Source: JADJLQ01 sp031417835 (GTDB lineage: Bacteria; Bacteroidota; Bacteroidia; Chitinophagales; Saprospiraceae). Taken from it: a DNA stretch of 64,000 nt. The notes beneath the pieces are model-generated. The model was given only the letters and a program-made list of their open reading frames with translations. It was not told the DNA's origin and did not search any database. The position numbers and the translations under genes were made by a program. Location of the stretch: NCBI GenBank assembly GCA_031417835.1, contig JANOWJ010000068.1, positions 24,105 through 88,104 of the forward strand, read 5' to 3'. This document shows, one piece after another, positions 46,107 to 54,724 of this stretch (positions are counted from its first letter, which is position 1; each line of letters starts with the position of its first letter).

Positions 46107-47303
46107 ATGGCAAAAGAAACTTTTCAGAGGACTAAACCTCACTTGAATGTTGGTACTATCGGTCACGTAGATCATGGTAAAACAACTTTGACAGCGGCGA
46201 TTACTTCTATCCTTTCAGAATCAGGATTAGCAGAAAAAAGGTCATATGACTCTATCGATGCAGCTCCTGAAGAGAAAGAGCGTGGTATTACGATCAATAC
46301 GGCTCACGTAGAATATCAAACGGTCAATCGTCACTACGCACACGTTGACTGTCCTGGTCACGCAGATTATGTTAAAAACATGGTTACGGGTGCTGCACAA
46401 ATGGACGGTGCAATTTTGGTTGTAGCTGCTACAGACGGCCCAATGCCTCAGACTCGAGAGCATATCCTTCTTGCAAAGCAGGTAGGTGTACCTAAACTTG
46501 TAGTGTTTATGAATAAAGTAGACCTCGTAGATGATCAGGAGATGTTAGACCTCGTCGAAATGGAGGTTAGAGAATTATTAGATGCACAAGGATTTGATGG
46601 AGCACATGCTACTGTAATCAAAGGATCTGCATTGAAAGCCCTCGAAGGGGATCCAAAATACAAGCAAATCATCCTTGACTTGATGGCTGCTGTAGATAAA
46701 GATATTCCTGAACCAGTTCGATTAGTTGATCAACCATTCATCATGCCTGTAGAGGATGTATTCTCTATTACTGGTCGTGGTACTGTGGCTACAGGTCGTA
46801 TAGAAAAAGGTGTAGTGAAAGTAGGTGAGACAGTGGAGATCGTCGGTATGATGAAAGATGATGAAAAACCTATTACTTCTACATGTACTGGAGTAGAAAT
46901 GTTTAGAAAATTATTGGATAGAGGTGAAGCCGGTGATAATGCTGGTATCCTGTTAAGAGGTGTAGAAAAAGATCAAATCCGACGCGGTATGGTCATCTGC
47001 GCTCCTGGTTCAGTAAAACCACATAAAAAATTCAAAGGTGAGATCTACGTACTGAGCAAAGATGAAGGTGGTCGACATACCCCATTTTTCAATGGTTATC
47101 GACCTCAATTCTACTTCAGAACGACAGATGTGACTGGTGATGTAAAATTACCTGCAGGTGTAGAGATGGTAATGCCCGGTGATAACGTGACGATCGAAGC
47201 TACTTTATTAAACTCTATCGCAATGGAGAAAAACTTACGATTCGCTATCCGTGAAGGCGGTCGGACTGTAGGTGCTGGTCAGGTGACAGAAATCCTTGAT
47301 TAA
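46107..47303 (+). CDS. tuf: Elongation factor Tu
   Basis: The 398-residue GTPase delivers aminoacyl-tRNA to the ribosome. G1 is GHVDHGKTT (19-27), switch II DCPGHADYVKNM, and the guanine-specific NKVD follows VVFMNKVDLVDD. Domain II begins near EDVFSITGRGTVATGRIEKG and domain III ends in GGRTVGAGQVTEILD. The gene follows four tRNA genes, a conserved linkage that allows cotranscription of tRNAs and their carrier. A terminator-like hairpin follows at 47340. Confidence 0.98.
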   Translation: MAKETFQRTKPHLNVGTIGHVDHGKTTLTAAITSILSESGLAEKRSYDSIDAAPEEKERGITINTAHVEYQTVNRHYAHVDCPGHADYVKNMVTGAAQMDGAILVVAATDGPMPQTREHILLAKQVGVPKLVVFMNKVDLVDDQEMLDLVEMEVRELLDAQGFDGAHATVIKGSALKALEGDPKYKQIILDLMAAVDKDIPEPVRLVDQPFIMPVEDVFSITGRGTVATGRIEKGVVKVGETVEIVGMMKDDEKPITSTCTGVEMFRKLLDRGEAGDNAGILLRGVEKDQIRRGMVICAPGSVKPHKKFKGEIYVLSKDEGGRHTPFFNGYRPQFYFRTTDVTGDVKLPAGVEMVMPGDNVTIEATLLNSIAMEKNLRFAIREGGRTVGAGQVTEILD

Positions 47304-47339
47304 GAGATAGATATAATATTGATATAATGAAAATTCAAT

Positions 47340-47369
47340 GAAGCATCTCCCATGTGGAGGTGCTTCTTT
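47340..47369 (+). terminator. Hairpin after tuf, possible terminator
   Basis: GAAGCATCTCC (47340-47350) pairs with GGAGGTGCTTC (47356-47366), including one G-T pair, around CATGT. Only TTTG follows, so termination may be partial and allow readthrough into tRNA-Trp and secE. Confidence 0.6.
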
Positions 47370-47456
47370 GTCATAAAAAAAACCAAAAAGCATAAGATCT
47401 TTTGGTGATTATCAAAGAGAGGACAAAGGTCTTCTTCTCGTAACAAAAGAATTTAT

Positions 47457-47547
47457 GCAATTAAAAAATGTTAAACGGGCATAGCTCAATTGGTACCTGC
47501 CTGCCGGACAGGCAGGGAGCGACAGGAAACTGGACCAATTGAAAAGT
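47457..47547. repeat. Partial duplicate of the tRNA-Trp 5' region with an inserted palindrome
   Basis: Bases 47457-47495 are identical to 47548-47586, that is, 18 bp of 5' flank plus the first 21 bases of tRNA-Trp up to the D-loop TTGGTA. A 21-bp insert (47496-47516) with perfect 8-bp arms CCTGCCTG and CAGGCAGG around five bases follows. The copy then resumes with GAGCGACAG (47517-47525), as in the real tRNA, before diverging. ACCAATTGA (47534-47542) is the complement of TCAATTGGT (47486-47494), so the whole insert region can fold back. The copy lacks the anticodon and T-arms and is a non-functional tRNA remnant. Confidence 0.9.
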
Positions 47548-47565
47548 GCAATTAAAAAATGTTAA

Positions 47566-47638
47566 ACGGGCATAGCTCAATTGGTAGAGCGACAGTCTCC
47601 AAAACTGTAGGCCGTAGGTTCGATTCCTGCTGCCCGTG
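47566..47638 (+). tRNA. tRNA-Trp (CCA anticodon)
   Basis: Acceptor ACGGGCA pairs with TGCCCGT, with discriminator G as expected for Trp. The anticodon loop is CTCCAAA with CCA, and the T-arm is complete. It stands 15 bp before secE, its usual position in Bacteroidota. Confidence 0.96.
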
Positions 47639-47653
47639 CAAGTAAAGAATATT

Positions 47654-47842
47654 ATGGATAAATTAAGTTTATACCTAAGAGAGTCGTACGACGAATTGAT
47701 GAATAAAGTGACCTGGCCATCCTGGGCAAACCTGGTGGATAGTGCTAAAGTAGTGCTATTGACTACTTTAATCATCACATTAATTGTATTCCTAATGGAT
47801 GTGATTTCTAATTCGATTCTTAACCTGGTATACGGATTATAA
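47654..47842 (+). CDS. secE: Preprotein translocase subunit SecE
   Basis: The 62-residue single-span protein stabilises SecY in the Sec translocon. The cytoplasmic helix with YDELMNKVTWPSW is the family signature, followed by one membrane helix (VVLLTTLIITLIVFLMDVI). ATG 47654 is the start. A GTG at 47636 is in frame but overlaps the end of tRNA-Trp. Five bases separate it from nusG. Confidence 0.95.
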   Translation: MDKLSLYLRESYDELMNKVTWPSWANLVDSAKVVLLTTLIITLIVFLMDVISNSILNLVYGL

Positions 47843-47847
47843 CACGG

Positions 47848-48399
47848 ATGGCAGACCTAGAGAAAAAATTGTACTCCTTACGAGTGATTAGCGGAAAAGA
47901 ACGCAAAATCAAGGAACGGATTGAACTTGAAATCCAACGACAGGGTTGGGCTGGTTTTATCAGTCAGGTCATTGTGCCATCTGAAAAGGTATACAAAATC
48001 CGGAACGGTAAAAAAGTCGTCTTGGAACGCAACATTCTGCCTGGTTATATCCTGATCGAATCGGACGCCGGAAAGTTGGTACCAGAAGTGGTACAAGTCA
48101 TTGCAAACATTCCCAATGTCATTCATTTTCTTGGAAAAGAAACCCCGATTCCAATGAGTATGAATGAAGCCAATAGATTGCTTGGCAAAGTGGATGAGTC
48201 TCAGGAGGCAGGAGAATCTATGATCGAACCATTTATAAATGGCGAAACCGTGAAGATCATCGATGGTCCATTTAATGACTTCATCGGTGATATTAAAGAA
48301 ATAAACGAAGAGAAAAAGAAATTGAAAGTTATAGTCAAGATTTTCGGTCGGGGTACAGAGGTAGAGTTAAATTTTATGCAAGTAGAAAAAACATCGTAA
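47848..48399 (+). CDS. nusG: Transcription termination/antitermination protein NusG
   Basis: The 183-residue factor binds the RNA polymerase clamp and couples transcription to translation or Rho. The NGN domain (1-105) starts LYSLRVISGKERKIKERIE and includes NILPGYILIES. The KOW domain (about 128-183) contains GETVKIIDGPFNDFIGDIKEI and RGTEVELNFMQVEK. It is the standard two-domain form, cotranscribed with secE. Confidence 0.96.
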   Translation: MADLEKKLYSLRVISGKERKIKERIELEIQRQGWAGFISQVIVPSEKVYKIRNGKKVVLERNILPGYILIESDAGKLVPEVVQVIANIPNVIHFLGKETPIPMSMNEANRLLGKVDESQEAGESMIEPFINGETVKIIDGPFNDFIGDIKEINEEKKKLKVIVKIFGRGTEVELNFMQVEKTS

Positions 48400-48419
48400 A
48401 CAATTAAATCACCATCCAA

Positions 48420-48455
48420 ATATTCAAAATATCTAAAGCTTCCTTTTTTGAATAT
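48420..48455 (+). promoter_or_regulatory. Hairpin between nusG and rplK
   Basis: ATATTCAAAA (48420-48429) and TTTTGAATAT (48446-48455) are perfect complements around 16 bases. No T-run follows. It lies 33 bp before rplK and may be a processing or leader structure of the ribosomal protein operon. Confidence 0.4.
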
Positions 48456-48488
48456 CAAGATGAATAATCAGTAAAGCTTAAATAAATT

Positions 48489-48929
48489 ATGGCAAAAGAA
48501 ATAGAAACCTTCATCAAACTTCAGGTAAAAGGTGGTCAAGCCAACCCCGCACCTCCAGTAGGACCTGCCTTAGGTTCTAAAGGGGTCAATATCATGGAGT
48601 TTTGCAAACGTTTTAATGCTCAGACGCAAGACAAACAAGGTAAAGTGGTACCAGTAGTCATCACAGTCTACAAAGACAAATCTTTTGAATTTGCAGTCAA
48701 AACGGCACCTGCTGCTATTCAATTGATGGAAATCACTAAAATCAAAAACGGATCGAAAGAACCCAATAGAAACAAGGTTGCCGATGTGACCTGGGATCAA
48801 ATAAAAGCTATAGCTCAGGACAAAATGCCTGATCTAAATGCATTTACACTGGAATCAGCTATGCGTATGGTCGCAGGCACTGCTAGGAGTATGGGGATTA
48901 CCGTAAGCGGTACAGCCCCAGCTAAATAG
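48489..48929 (+). CDS. rplK: 50S ribosomal protein L11
   Basis: The 146-residue protein binds 23S rRNA in the GTPase-associated centre and is needed for RelA-dependent stringent response in other bacteria. Family blocks: FIKLQVKGGQANPAPPVGPALG (residues 8-29), GVNIMEFCKRFN and, at the end, MRMVAGTARSMGITV. First gene of the rplKAJL-rpoBC segment. Confidence 0.97.
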   Translation: MAKEIETFIKLQVKGGQANPAPPVGPALGSKGVNIMEFCKRFNAQTQDKQGKVVPVVITVYKDKSFEFAVKTAPAAIQLMEITKIKNGSKEPNRNKVADVTWDQIKAIAQDKMPDLNAFTLESAMRMVAGTARSMGITVSGTAPAK

Positions 48930-48965
48930 TAAGGCAACAGAATAGAAGTAAATTATTTTTTTAAC

Positions 48966-49001
48966 TGAGGGAGTCTTTAAAAACAAAGACGATATAACCT
49001 C
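48966..49001 (+). promoter_or_regulatory. Nested hairpin upstream of rplA, possible L1 operator
   Basis: GTCTTT (48973-48978) pairs with AAAGAC (48985-48990), enclosed by GAGG (48967-48970) and CCTC (48998-49001). It ends 14 bp before the rplA start. L1 represses its own mRNA in other bacteria by binding an rRNA-like hairpin, and this structure is a candidate, not shown to match the L1 site. Confidence 0.35.
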
Positions 49002-49014
49002 TCAAATTGACATC

Positions 49015-49707
49015 ATGGCGTTAGAAACTAAAAAAAGAAAAGCCGTAAATCCTAAAGTGGATCGAAAGAAAGTATTCGCTTTAAAGGATGCAATGGCTCT
49101 TGTAAAAGAAGTCAACACGGCAAAATTCGATGCATCCGTCGATGTACATGTCCGGTTGGGTATCGATCCAAGAAAATCAGATCAGGCCATCCGAGGCACT
49201 GTCTCATTACCTCATGGCACGGGTAAGACTAAGCGAGTATTAGTCTTATGTACTCCCGATAAAGAGGCTGAAGCCAAAGCTGCAGGTGCAGATTTTGTAG
49301 GATTGGATGAATATATCCAAAAGATCTCTGAAGGGTGGTTGGATATCGATGTGATCATTGCAACACCAAGTGTGATGGCTAAGATCGGTAAGATCGGTCG
49401 TATCCTGGGACCTCGTGGCTTGATGCCAAATCCTAAAACTGGTACAGTGACTCAAGATGTAGGAGCAGCTATTGGCGAAGTCAAAGGCGGTAAAATTGCA
49501 TTCAGAGTTGACAAACAAGCTATTATACACAGTACAGTAGGGCGAGTATCATTTTCCGCAGAGAAACTGACAGAAAATGCACACGAATTACTCAGTACAA
49601 TAGTCAAATTGAAACCGTCGTCTGCAAAAGGTATTTACATAAAATCGGTATCTATTGCTAGCACGATGAGCCCAGGGATTTGGTTAGATACCAAAACCCT
49701 GCATTAA
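49015..49707 (+). CDS. rplA: 50S ribosomal protein L1
   Basis: The 230-residue protein forms the L1 stalk that helps E-site tRNA leave. The blocks VDVHVRLGIDPRKSDQAIRG, LPHGTGKTKRVLV and GKIGRILGPRGLMPNPKTGTV are diagnostic, and the protein ends with KSVSIASTMSPGIWLD. Normal length. Confidence 0.97.
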   Translation: MALETKKRKAVNPKVDRKKVFALKDAMALVKEVNTAKFDASVDVHVRLGIDPRKSDQAIRGTVSLPHGTGKTKRVLVLCTPDKEAEAKAAGADFVGLDEYIQKISEGWLDIDVIIATPSVMAKIGKIGRILGPRGLMPNPKTGTVTQDVGAAIGEVKGGKIAFRVDKQAIIHSTVGRVSFSAEKLTENAHELLSTIVKLKPSSAKGIYIKSVSIASTMSPGIWLDTKTLH

Positions 49708-49739
49708 TCTTTTTTTTAATTAATTCAATCTGAGCAAAA

Positions 49740-50270
49740 ATGAATAAAACAGATAAAGGAGCAACCATCGAAGCTCTTAAAGATAAAATAGACTCGAGTA
49801 CATATTTTTACCTAGCCGATGCATCTTCTATGACAGTCGCCCAAATCAGCGCATTCCGACGGATTTGTTTTGAAAAGGGTATTGAAGTGAAAGTAGTTAA
49901 AAACACTTTGGCTCGCAAAGCTATGGAAGCCCTTCCAGCTTCTAAGGGGTATGCCGAGTTGTACAGCGCTTTAAAGGGCCCTACGGCATTATTGTTTTCT
50001 AATTCTGGAAATGAACCTGCTAAGGTCATCAAGGAATTCAGAGGAGCTACCTCAGAGCGTCCAGTATTAAAAGCTGCATACATCGATAGTGCAGTATTTA
50101 TAGGTAATGATCAGTTAGATGTATTGATCGCTATCAAATCTAAAAACGAATTGATCGGAGATATCATTGCTTTACTGCAGTCTCCAGCAAAAAATGTCAT
50201 CGGAGCTTTACAATCCGGTGGGCACAAACTGGCTGGTTTGGTAAAAGCATTAGAAGACCGGTCCAACTAA
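49740..50270 (+). CDS. rplJ: 50S ribosomal protein L10
   Basis: The 176-residue protein anchors the L7/L12 multimers at the base of the stalk. It begins MNKTDKGATIEALKDKIDSSTYFYLADASSM, contains the KVVKNTLARKAME block and a C-terminal helix for L12 binding (ALQSGGHKLAGLVKALEDR). The gene is 32 bp after rplA and 67 bp before rplL. In E. coli L10 with L12 regulates this operon by binding its leader. No such site is evident in the 32-bp gap. Confidence 0.96.
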   Translation: MNKTDKGATIEALKDKIDSSTYFYLADASSMTVAQISAFRRICFEKGIEVKVVKNTLARKAMEALPASKGYAELYSALKGPTALLFSNSGNEPAKVIKEFRGATSERPVLKAAYIDSAVFIGNDQLDVLIAIKSKNELIGDIIALLQSPAKNVIGALQSGGHKLAGLVKALEDRSN

Positions 50271-50337
50271 TTTTGGCTTCCAAGTACGCATAATAAATTA
50301 AACATTCATTCAAACAAAAAATTCAAAAAAAACTAAC

Positions 50338-50715
50338 ATGGCAGATCTTAAAGCTATTGCAGATCAACTGGTAAGCTTAACCGTAAAAGAGGTTAATGAG
50401 TTGGCAGCAATATTGAAATCAGAGCACGGTATCGAACCTGCAGCAGCAGCTGTAGCAATGGCAGCCCCAGCAGCAGGTGGAGCCGGAGCAGCTGTAGCAG
50501 AAAAAACAGAATTCGATGTGATCTTAAAATCTAGTGGTGCAGAGAAACTGAAAGTAGTAAAAGAGGTAAAGACTCTATTGAACCTTGGCCTGAAGGAAGC
50601 CAAAGATTTAGTAGATGGTGCACCAGCTACTTTAAAAGAGAAAGCTACCAAAGACGAAGCTCAGGCATTGAAAGCTGCTCTTGAAGCAGTCGGTGCAGAG
50701 GTCGAGGTGAAGTAA
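50338..50715 (+). CDS. rplL: 50S ribosomal protein L7/L12
   Basis: The 125-residue acidic stalk protein recruits translation factors. The N-terminal dimerisation domain (to about 35) leads to an Ala/Gly-rich hinge (AAAAVAMAAPAAGGAGAA) and the C-terminal domain with FDVILKSSGAEKLKVVKEVK, LGLKEAKDLVDGAP and ending GAEVEVK. Normal length and composition. Confidence 0.97.
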   Translation: MADLKAIADQLVSLTVKEVNELAAILKSEHGIEPAAAAVAMAAPAAGGAGAAVAEKTEFDVILKSSGAEKLKVVKEVKTLLNLGLKEAKDLVDGAPATLKEKATKDEAQALKAALEAVGAEVEVK

Positions 50716-50764
50716 AATCAAAAAAATCTGATTTACACCACTTGTACATAAAAACACATTCAGG

Positions 50765-50798
50765 GGCTTAGCTAAATGCTCAGGTATTTAGCTAGGCC
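50765..50798 (+). promoter_or_regulatory. Hairpin in the rplL-rpoB intergenic region
   Basis: GGCTTAGCTAAAT (50765-50777) pairs with ATTTAGCTAGGCC (50786-50798) over 13 positions, with one T-G pair, around GCTCAGGT. No long T-run follows. In E. coli the same gap holds an attenuator and an RNase III site. An equivalent role here is inferred from position. Confidence 0.55.
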
Positions 50799-50879
50799 TT
50801 TACTGATTGTGCGTGATGATAAGGACACATTAGGAAACACTACTTTTTTTCATGACTTTTTAAATTCGCATAGAGGCTT

Positions 50880-53800
50880 ATGGCAATCAAGAAAATAGAA
50901 TCTAAGCGGGTAAATTTTGGAAAGATCAAACACGGGACTGAATCCCCTGATCTTCTCGAAATACAACTCAAATCCTTCCAGGAGTTTTTTCAATTAGAAA
51001 CTACCCCTGAAAACCGTAGCAATGAGGGGCTATACAAAGTATTTCAGGAAAACTTCCCTATTACAGATGCTCGAAACATCTTTTTATTGGAGTTTTTGGA
51101 TTATTTCGTAGATCCCCCACGATACACTATAGAGGAGTGTATGCAGCGTGGATTGACTTACAGCGTACCATTGAAAGCAAAGCTTAGGCTTTCATGTAAC
51201 GATGAAGAACACGTTGATTTTGAAACCATCGTCCAAGATGTATTCCTCGGCAATATTCCGTATATGACACCCAAAGGTACTTTTGTCATCAATGGTGCCG
51301 AGCGAGTCATAGTCAGTCAGTTGCACCGATCTCCAGGAGTATTTTTCAACCAAACATTTCACCCGAATGGTACCAAGATTTATTCTGCTAGGGTCATCCC
51401 ATTTAAAGGGGCCTGGATGGAGTTTTCGACAGATATCAATACAGTGATGTATGCATATATCGACCGAAAGAAAAAATTCCCTGTGACGACTTTGTTGAGA
51501 GCAATTGGTTTTGACTCTGATAAAGATATTCTTGACTTATTTGGTCTCGCAGAAGAAATAAAAGTAAATCAAAAGAACTTACTGGAGAACATAGGCCGCA
51601 AACTAGCAGCACGGGTACTCAAAAAATGGACCGAAGACTTTGTGGATGAAGATACCGGCGAAGTGGTCACCATTGAAAGAAACGAAATCATCCTAGAGCG
51701 CGACATCATTTTGGATGAAGATAATATACAGTTGATTTTAGAGGCAGAGGCTGACATGATCATTCTTCAAAAGGAAGAAGTCGCTGATGACTATACGATC
51801 ATCTACAATACGTTACAAAAGGACCCTTCTAGTTCAGAACTGGAGGCGGTACAACATATATACAGACAGTTAAGAGGTACTGATCCTCCAGATGAAGAAA
51901 CGGCTCGAGGTATTATCGACAAATTGTTCTTCTCTGATAAACGATACAATCTTGGAGAAGTAGGTCGCTACAAAATCAATAAAAAACTAGATCAAGATAT
52001 TGATTTGGATATCATGATTCTTACCAATCAGGATATCATCAATATCGTAAAATACCTCGTACTCCTCATCAATCAAAAAGCTGAACTCGATGATATCGAT
52101 CATTTGAGCAATCGAAGAGTACGTACTGTAGGCGAACAATTATATGCTCAATTTGGAGTAGGTCTCGCCAGAATGGCACGTACCATACGGGAGCGTATGA
52201 ATGTGCGGGATAATGAAGTCTTTACGCCGATTGATCTGATCAATGCTCGTACGCTTTCTTCAGTAGTTTCTTCATTTTTTGGTACAAGTCAATTGTCCCA
52301 ATTTTTGGATCAAACCAATCCGTTATCGGAGATTACCCATAAGCGCAGAATATCTGCATTAGGTCCTGGTGGTTTGTCTAGAGAGCGTGCAGGATTTGAG
52401 GTGCGGGATGTACATTATTCTCACTACGGTCGATTGTGTACGATCGAGACTCCGGAAGGGCCTAATATTGGATTGATATCTACACTGTGTGTACATGCCA
52501 AGATCAATAAAATGGGCTTCCTTGAAACTCCTTATCGCAAGATAAAAAATGGTATGATCGATGCCAAGAGTAGTGCTGAGTTTTTATCGGCTGAATTGGA
52601 AGACAATAAAAAAATAGCTCAAGCCAATTCACAATTAGATGAAAAAGGGGCATTCACAGAAGATCGAGTAAAATGTAGACAACATGGAGATTTCCCAGTA
52701 CTTACTCCGGATGAAATAGAATATATCGATATAGCTCCTAATCAGATCGTTGGCGTTTCCGCTTCATTGATCCCATTCTTAGAAAATGATGATGCTAACA
52801 GAGCATTGATGGGGTCCAACATGCAACGGCAAGCAGTACCCTTGATCAATCCCGTCTCACCGATAGTGGGTACAGGATTGGAAGGAAAAGTAGCCATGGA
52901 CAGCCGGATGTTGATCAATGCAGAAGGCGAAGGCACAGTAGAATATGTTGATGCTAATCAAATCACTATTCGATATGATCGATCTGATGAAGATCAGTTG
53001 GTTTCTTTCGAAGACAATTTGAAAACGTATCAGCTGACTAAATTCCAAAGGACAAATCAAGCCACCTGTATCAATCTAAAACCTATCGTAAAGAAAGGAG
53101 ATAGAGTTAATGCCGGTAGCATCTTGTGTGATGGTTATGCTACAGATAAAGGAGAGTTAGCCTTAGGCCAAAATCTTAAGGTCGCGTTCATGCCTTGGAA
53201 AGGGTACAATTTTGAAGATGCGATTGTGATCTCAGAAAGAGTAGTGCAGCAGGATGTATTTTCTTCGATCCATATAGAAAGTTTTGATTTGGATGTACGA
53301 GAGACAAAATTGGGCGATGAAGAGTTGACCAATGATATACCCAATGTAAGTGAAGAAGCCACCAAAGACCTCGACGAAAATGGAATCATCCGTATCGGAG
53401 CTTGGGTCAATGAAGGTGATATCTTGATTGGAAAAATCACACCTAAAGGCGAATCAGATCCCACTCCTGAAGAAAAACTTTTACGAGCGATATTTGGAGA
53501 TAAGGCAGGTGATGTGAAAGATGCATCCTTAAAAGCACCTCCATCTATAGAAGGTGTAGTCATCAGCAAACAATTGTTTGCTAAGGCTAAAAAGGATAAA
53601 GTTCAAAAAACGCAAGAAAAAGATCTGCTGGATAAATTGGATCAAAAGCACGAAGTCGCTGTCAACCAACTGAAGACAATATTGATCGACAAATTAATGC
53701 GCATACTAAAAGGTGAAGCTACAGAAGGTGTCAAAACCATCTATGGCGAACAAATATTGCCTAAAGGCACGAAGTTCTCACCCAATGCATTGAAGAAAGT

Positions 53801-54689
53801 CGATTATGCGTCTGTAGATTATACGGGGTGGACGGCAGATAAAAAAATCAATCAACTGATCACTCGATTGCTGCATAATTTTAGCATCAAATTCAATGAA
53901 GAGGTAGGTCGATACAAACGAGAGAAGTTTAATGTAAGTATCGGCGACGAGTTACCAGCGGGCGTACAAAAACTCGCCAAAGTATACATCGCTAAACGCA
54001 GAAAGCTGAAAGTAGGAGATAAAATGGCAGGTCGTCATGGAAATAAAGGTATTGTATCCCGAATCGTTCGAATGGAAGATATGCCATTCCTCGAAGATGG
54101 ATCAGCAGTGGATATTGTATTGAATCCACTCGGAGTGCCTTCAAGGATGAATCTTGGTCAGATCTTTGAAACAGTTTTAGGTTGGGCCGGTGAAAAAATG
54201 GGCGTAAAATTTGCGACTCCGATTTTTGACGGAGCAAGTCTCGGGGAGATAGAATCTTATATCGAGAAAGCTAATCTACCTCAATATGGCCAGGCTTTTT
54301 TACATGATGGCGAGACAGGTGATCGATTCCATCAGCAAGCTACGGTCGGAGTGATCTATATGTTGAAACTATCACATATGGTCGACGATAAAATGCATGC
54401 TCGATCTATCGGGCCCTATAGTCTTATTACTCAACAACCTTTGGGTGGTAAAGCGCAGTTCGGAGGTCAACGATTTGGAGAAATGGAGGTTTGGGCATTG
54501 GAAGCGTATGGTGCTTCCCATATTTTACAAGAATTACTTACTGTGAAATCGGATGATATCATTGGTAGAGCGAAAGCTTATGAAGCTATTGTAAAAGGGG
54601 AGAATTTACCGGAGCCTAATATCCCTGAATCATTCAATGTATTGATCAATGAATTGCAAGGCTTAGCGCTTGAGATAAAATTCGAATAA
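50880..54689 (+). CDS. rpoB: DNA-directed RNA polymerase subunit beta
   Basis: The 1269-residue beta subunit of RNA polymerase. Recognisable regions are IPYMTPKGTFVINGAERVIVSQLHRSPG (fork/lobe region), the rifampicin-binding region with FGTSQLSQFLDQTNPLSEITHKRRISALGPGGL, YSHYGRLCTIETPEGPNIGLI, and the C-terminal GKAQFGGQRFGEMEVWALEAYGA. The residues of the rifampicin region look wild type. It lies 164 bp after rplL and 35 bp before rpoC. Confidence 0.98.
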   Translation: MAIKKIESKRVNFGKIKHGTESPDLLEIQLKSFQEFFQLETTPENRSNEGLYKVFQENFPITDARNIFLLEFLDYFVDPPRYTIEECMQRGLTYSVPLKAKLRLSCNDEEHVDFETIVQDVFLGNIPYMTPKGTFVINGAERVIVSQLHRSPGVFFNQTFHPNGTKIYSARVIPFKGAWMEFSTDINTVMYAYIDRKKKFPVTTLLRAIGFDSDKDILDLFGLAEEIKVNQKNLLENIGRKLAARVLKKWTEDFVDEDTGEVVTIERNEIILERDIILDEDNIQLILEAEADMIILQKEEVADDYTIIYNTLQKDPSSSELEAVQHIYRQLRGTDPPDEETARGIIDKLFFSDKRYNLGEVGRYKINKKLDQDIDLDIMILTNQDIINIVKYLVLLINQKAELDDIDHLSNRRVRTVGEQLYAQFGVGLARMARTIRERMNVRDNEVFTPIDLINARTLSSVVSSFFGTSQLSQFLDQTNPLSEITHKRRISALGPGGLSRERAGFEVRDVHYSHYGRLCTIETPEGPNIGLISTLCVHAKINKMGFLETPYRKIKNGMIDAKSSAEFLSAELEDNKKIAQANSQLDEKGAFTEDRVKCRQHGDFPVLTPDEIEYIDIAPNQIVGVSASLIPFLENDDANRALMGSNMQRQAVPLINPVSPIVGTGLEGKVAMDSRMLINAEGEGTVEYVDANQITIRYDRSDEDQLVSFEDNLKTYQLTKFQRTNQATCINLKPIVKKGDRVNAGSILCDGYATDKGELALGQNLKVAFMPWKGYNFEDAIVISERVVQQDVFSSIHIESFDLDVRETKLGDEELTNDIPNVSEEATKDLDENGIIRIGAWVNEGDILIGKITPKGESDPTPEEKLLRAIFGDKAGDVKDASLKAPPSIEGVVISKQLFAKAKKDKVQKTQEKDLLDKLDQKHEVAVNQLKTILIDKLMRILKGEATEGVKTIYGEQILPKGTKFSPNALKKVDYASVDYTGWTADKKINQLITRLLHNFSIKFNEEVGRYKREKFNVSIGDELPAGVQKLAKVYIAKRRKLKVGDKMAGRHGNKGIVSRIVRMEDMPFLEDGSAVDIVLNPLGVPSRMNLGQIFETVLGWAGEKMGVKFATPIFDGASLGEIESYIEKANLPQYGQAFLHDGETGDRFHQQATVGVIYMLKLSHMVDDKMHARSIGPYSLITQQPLGGKAQFGGQRFGEMEVWALEAYGASHILQELLTVKSDDIIGRAKAYEAIVKGENLPEPNIPESFNVLINELQGLALEIKFE

Positions 54690-54724
54690 TCTGGTTTTTT
54701 TAATTTATTAAAAACAATTGGTAT

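Noticed and set aside
47461..47778. Minus-strand 105-codon open frame
   Set aside because: It lies across tRNA-Trp, its duplicate and secE on the opposite strand and has no protein-like features.
53135..53569. Minus-strand 144-codon frame inside rpoB
   Set aside because: It is a Ser-rich antisense shadow of a conserved coding region.
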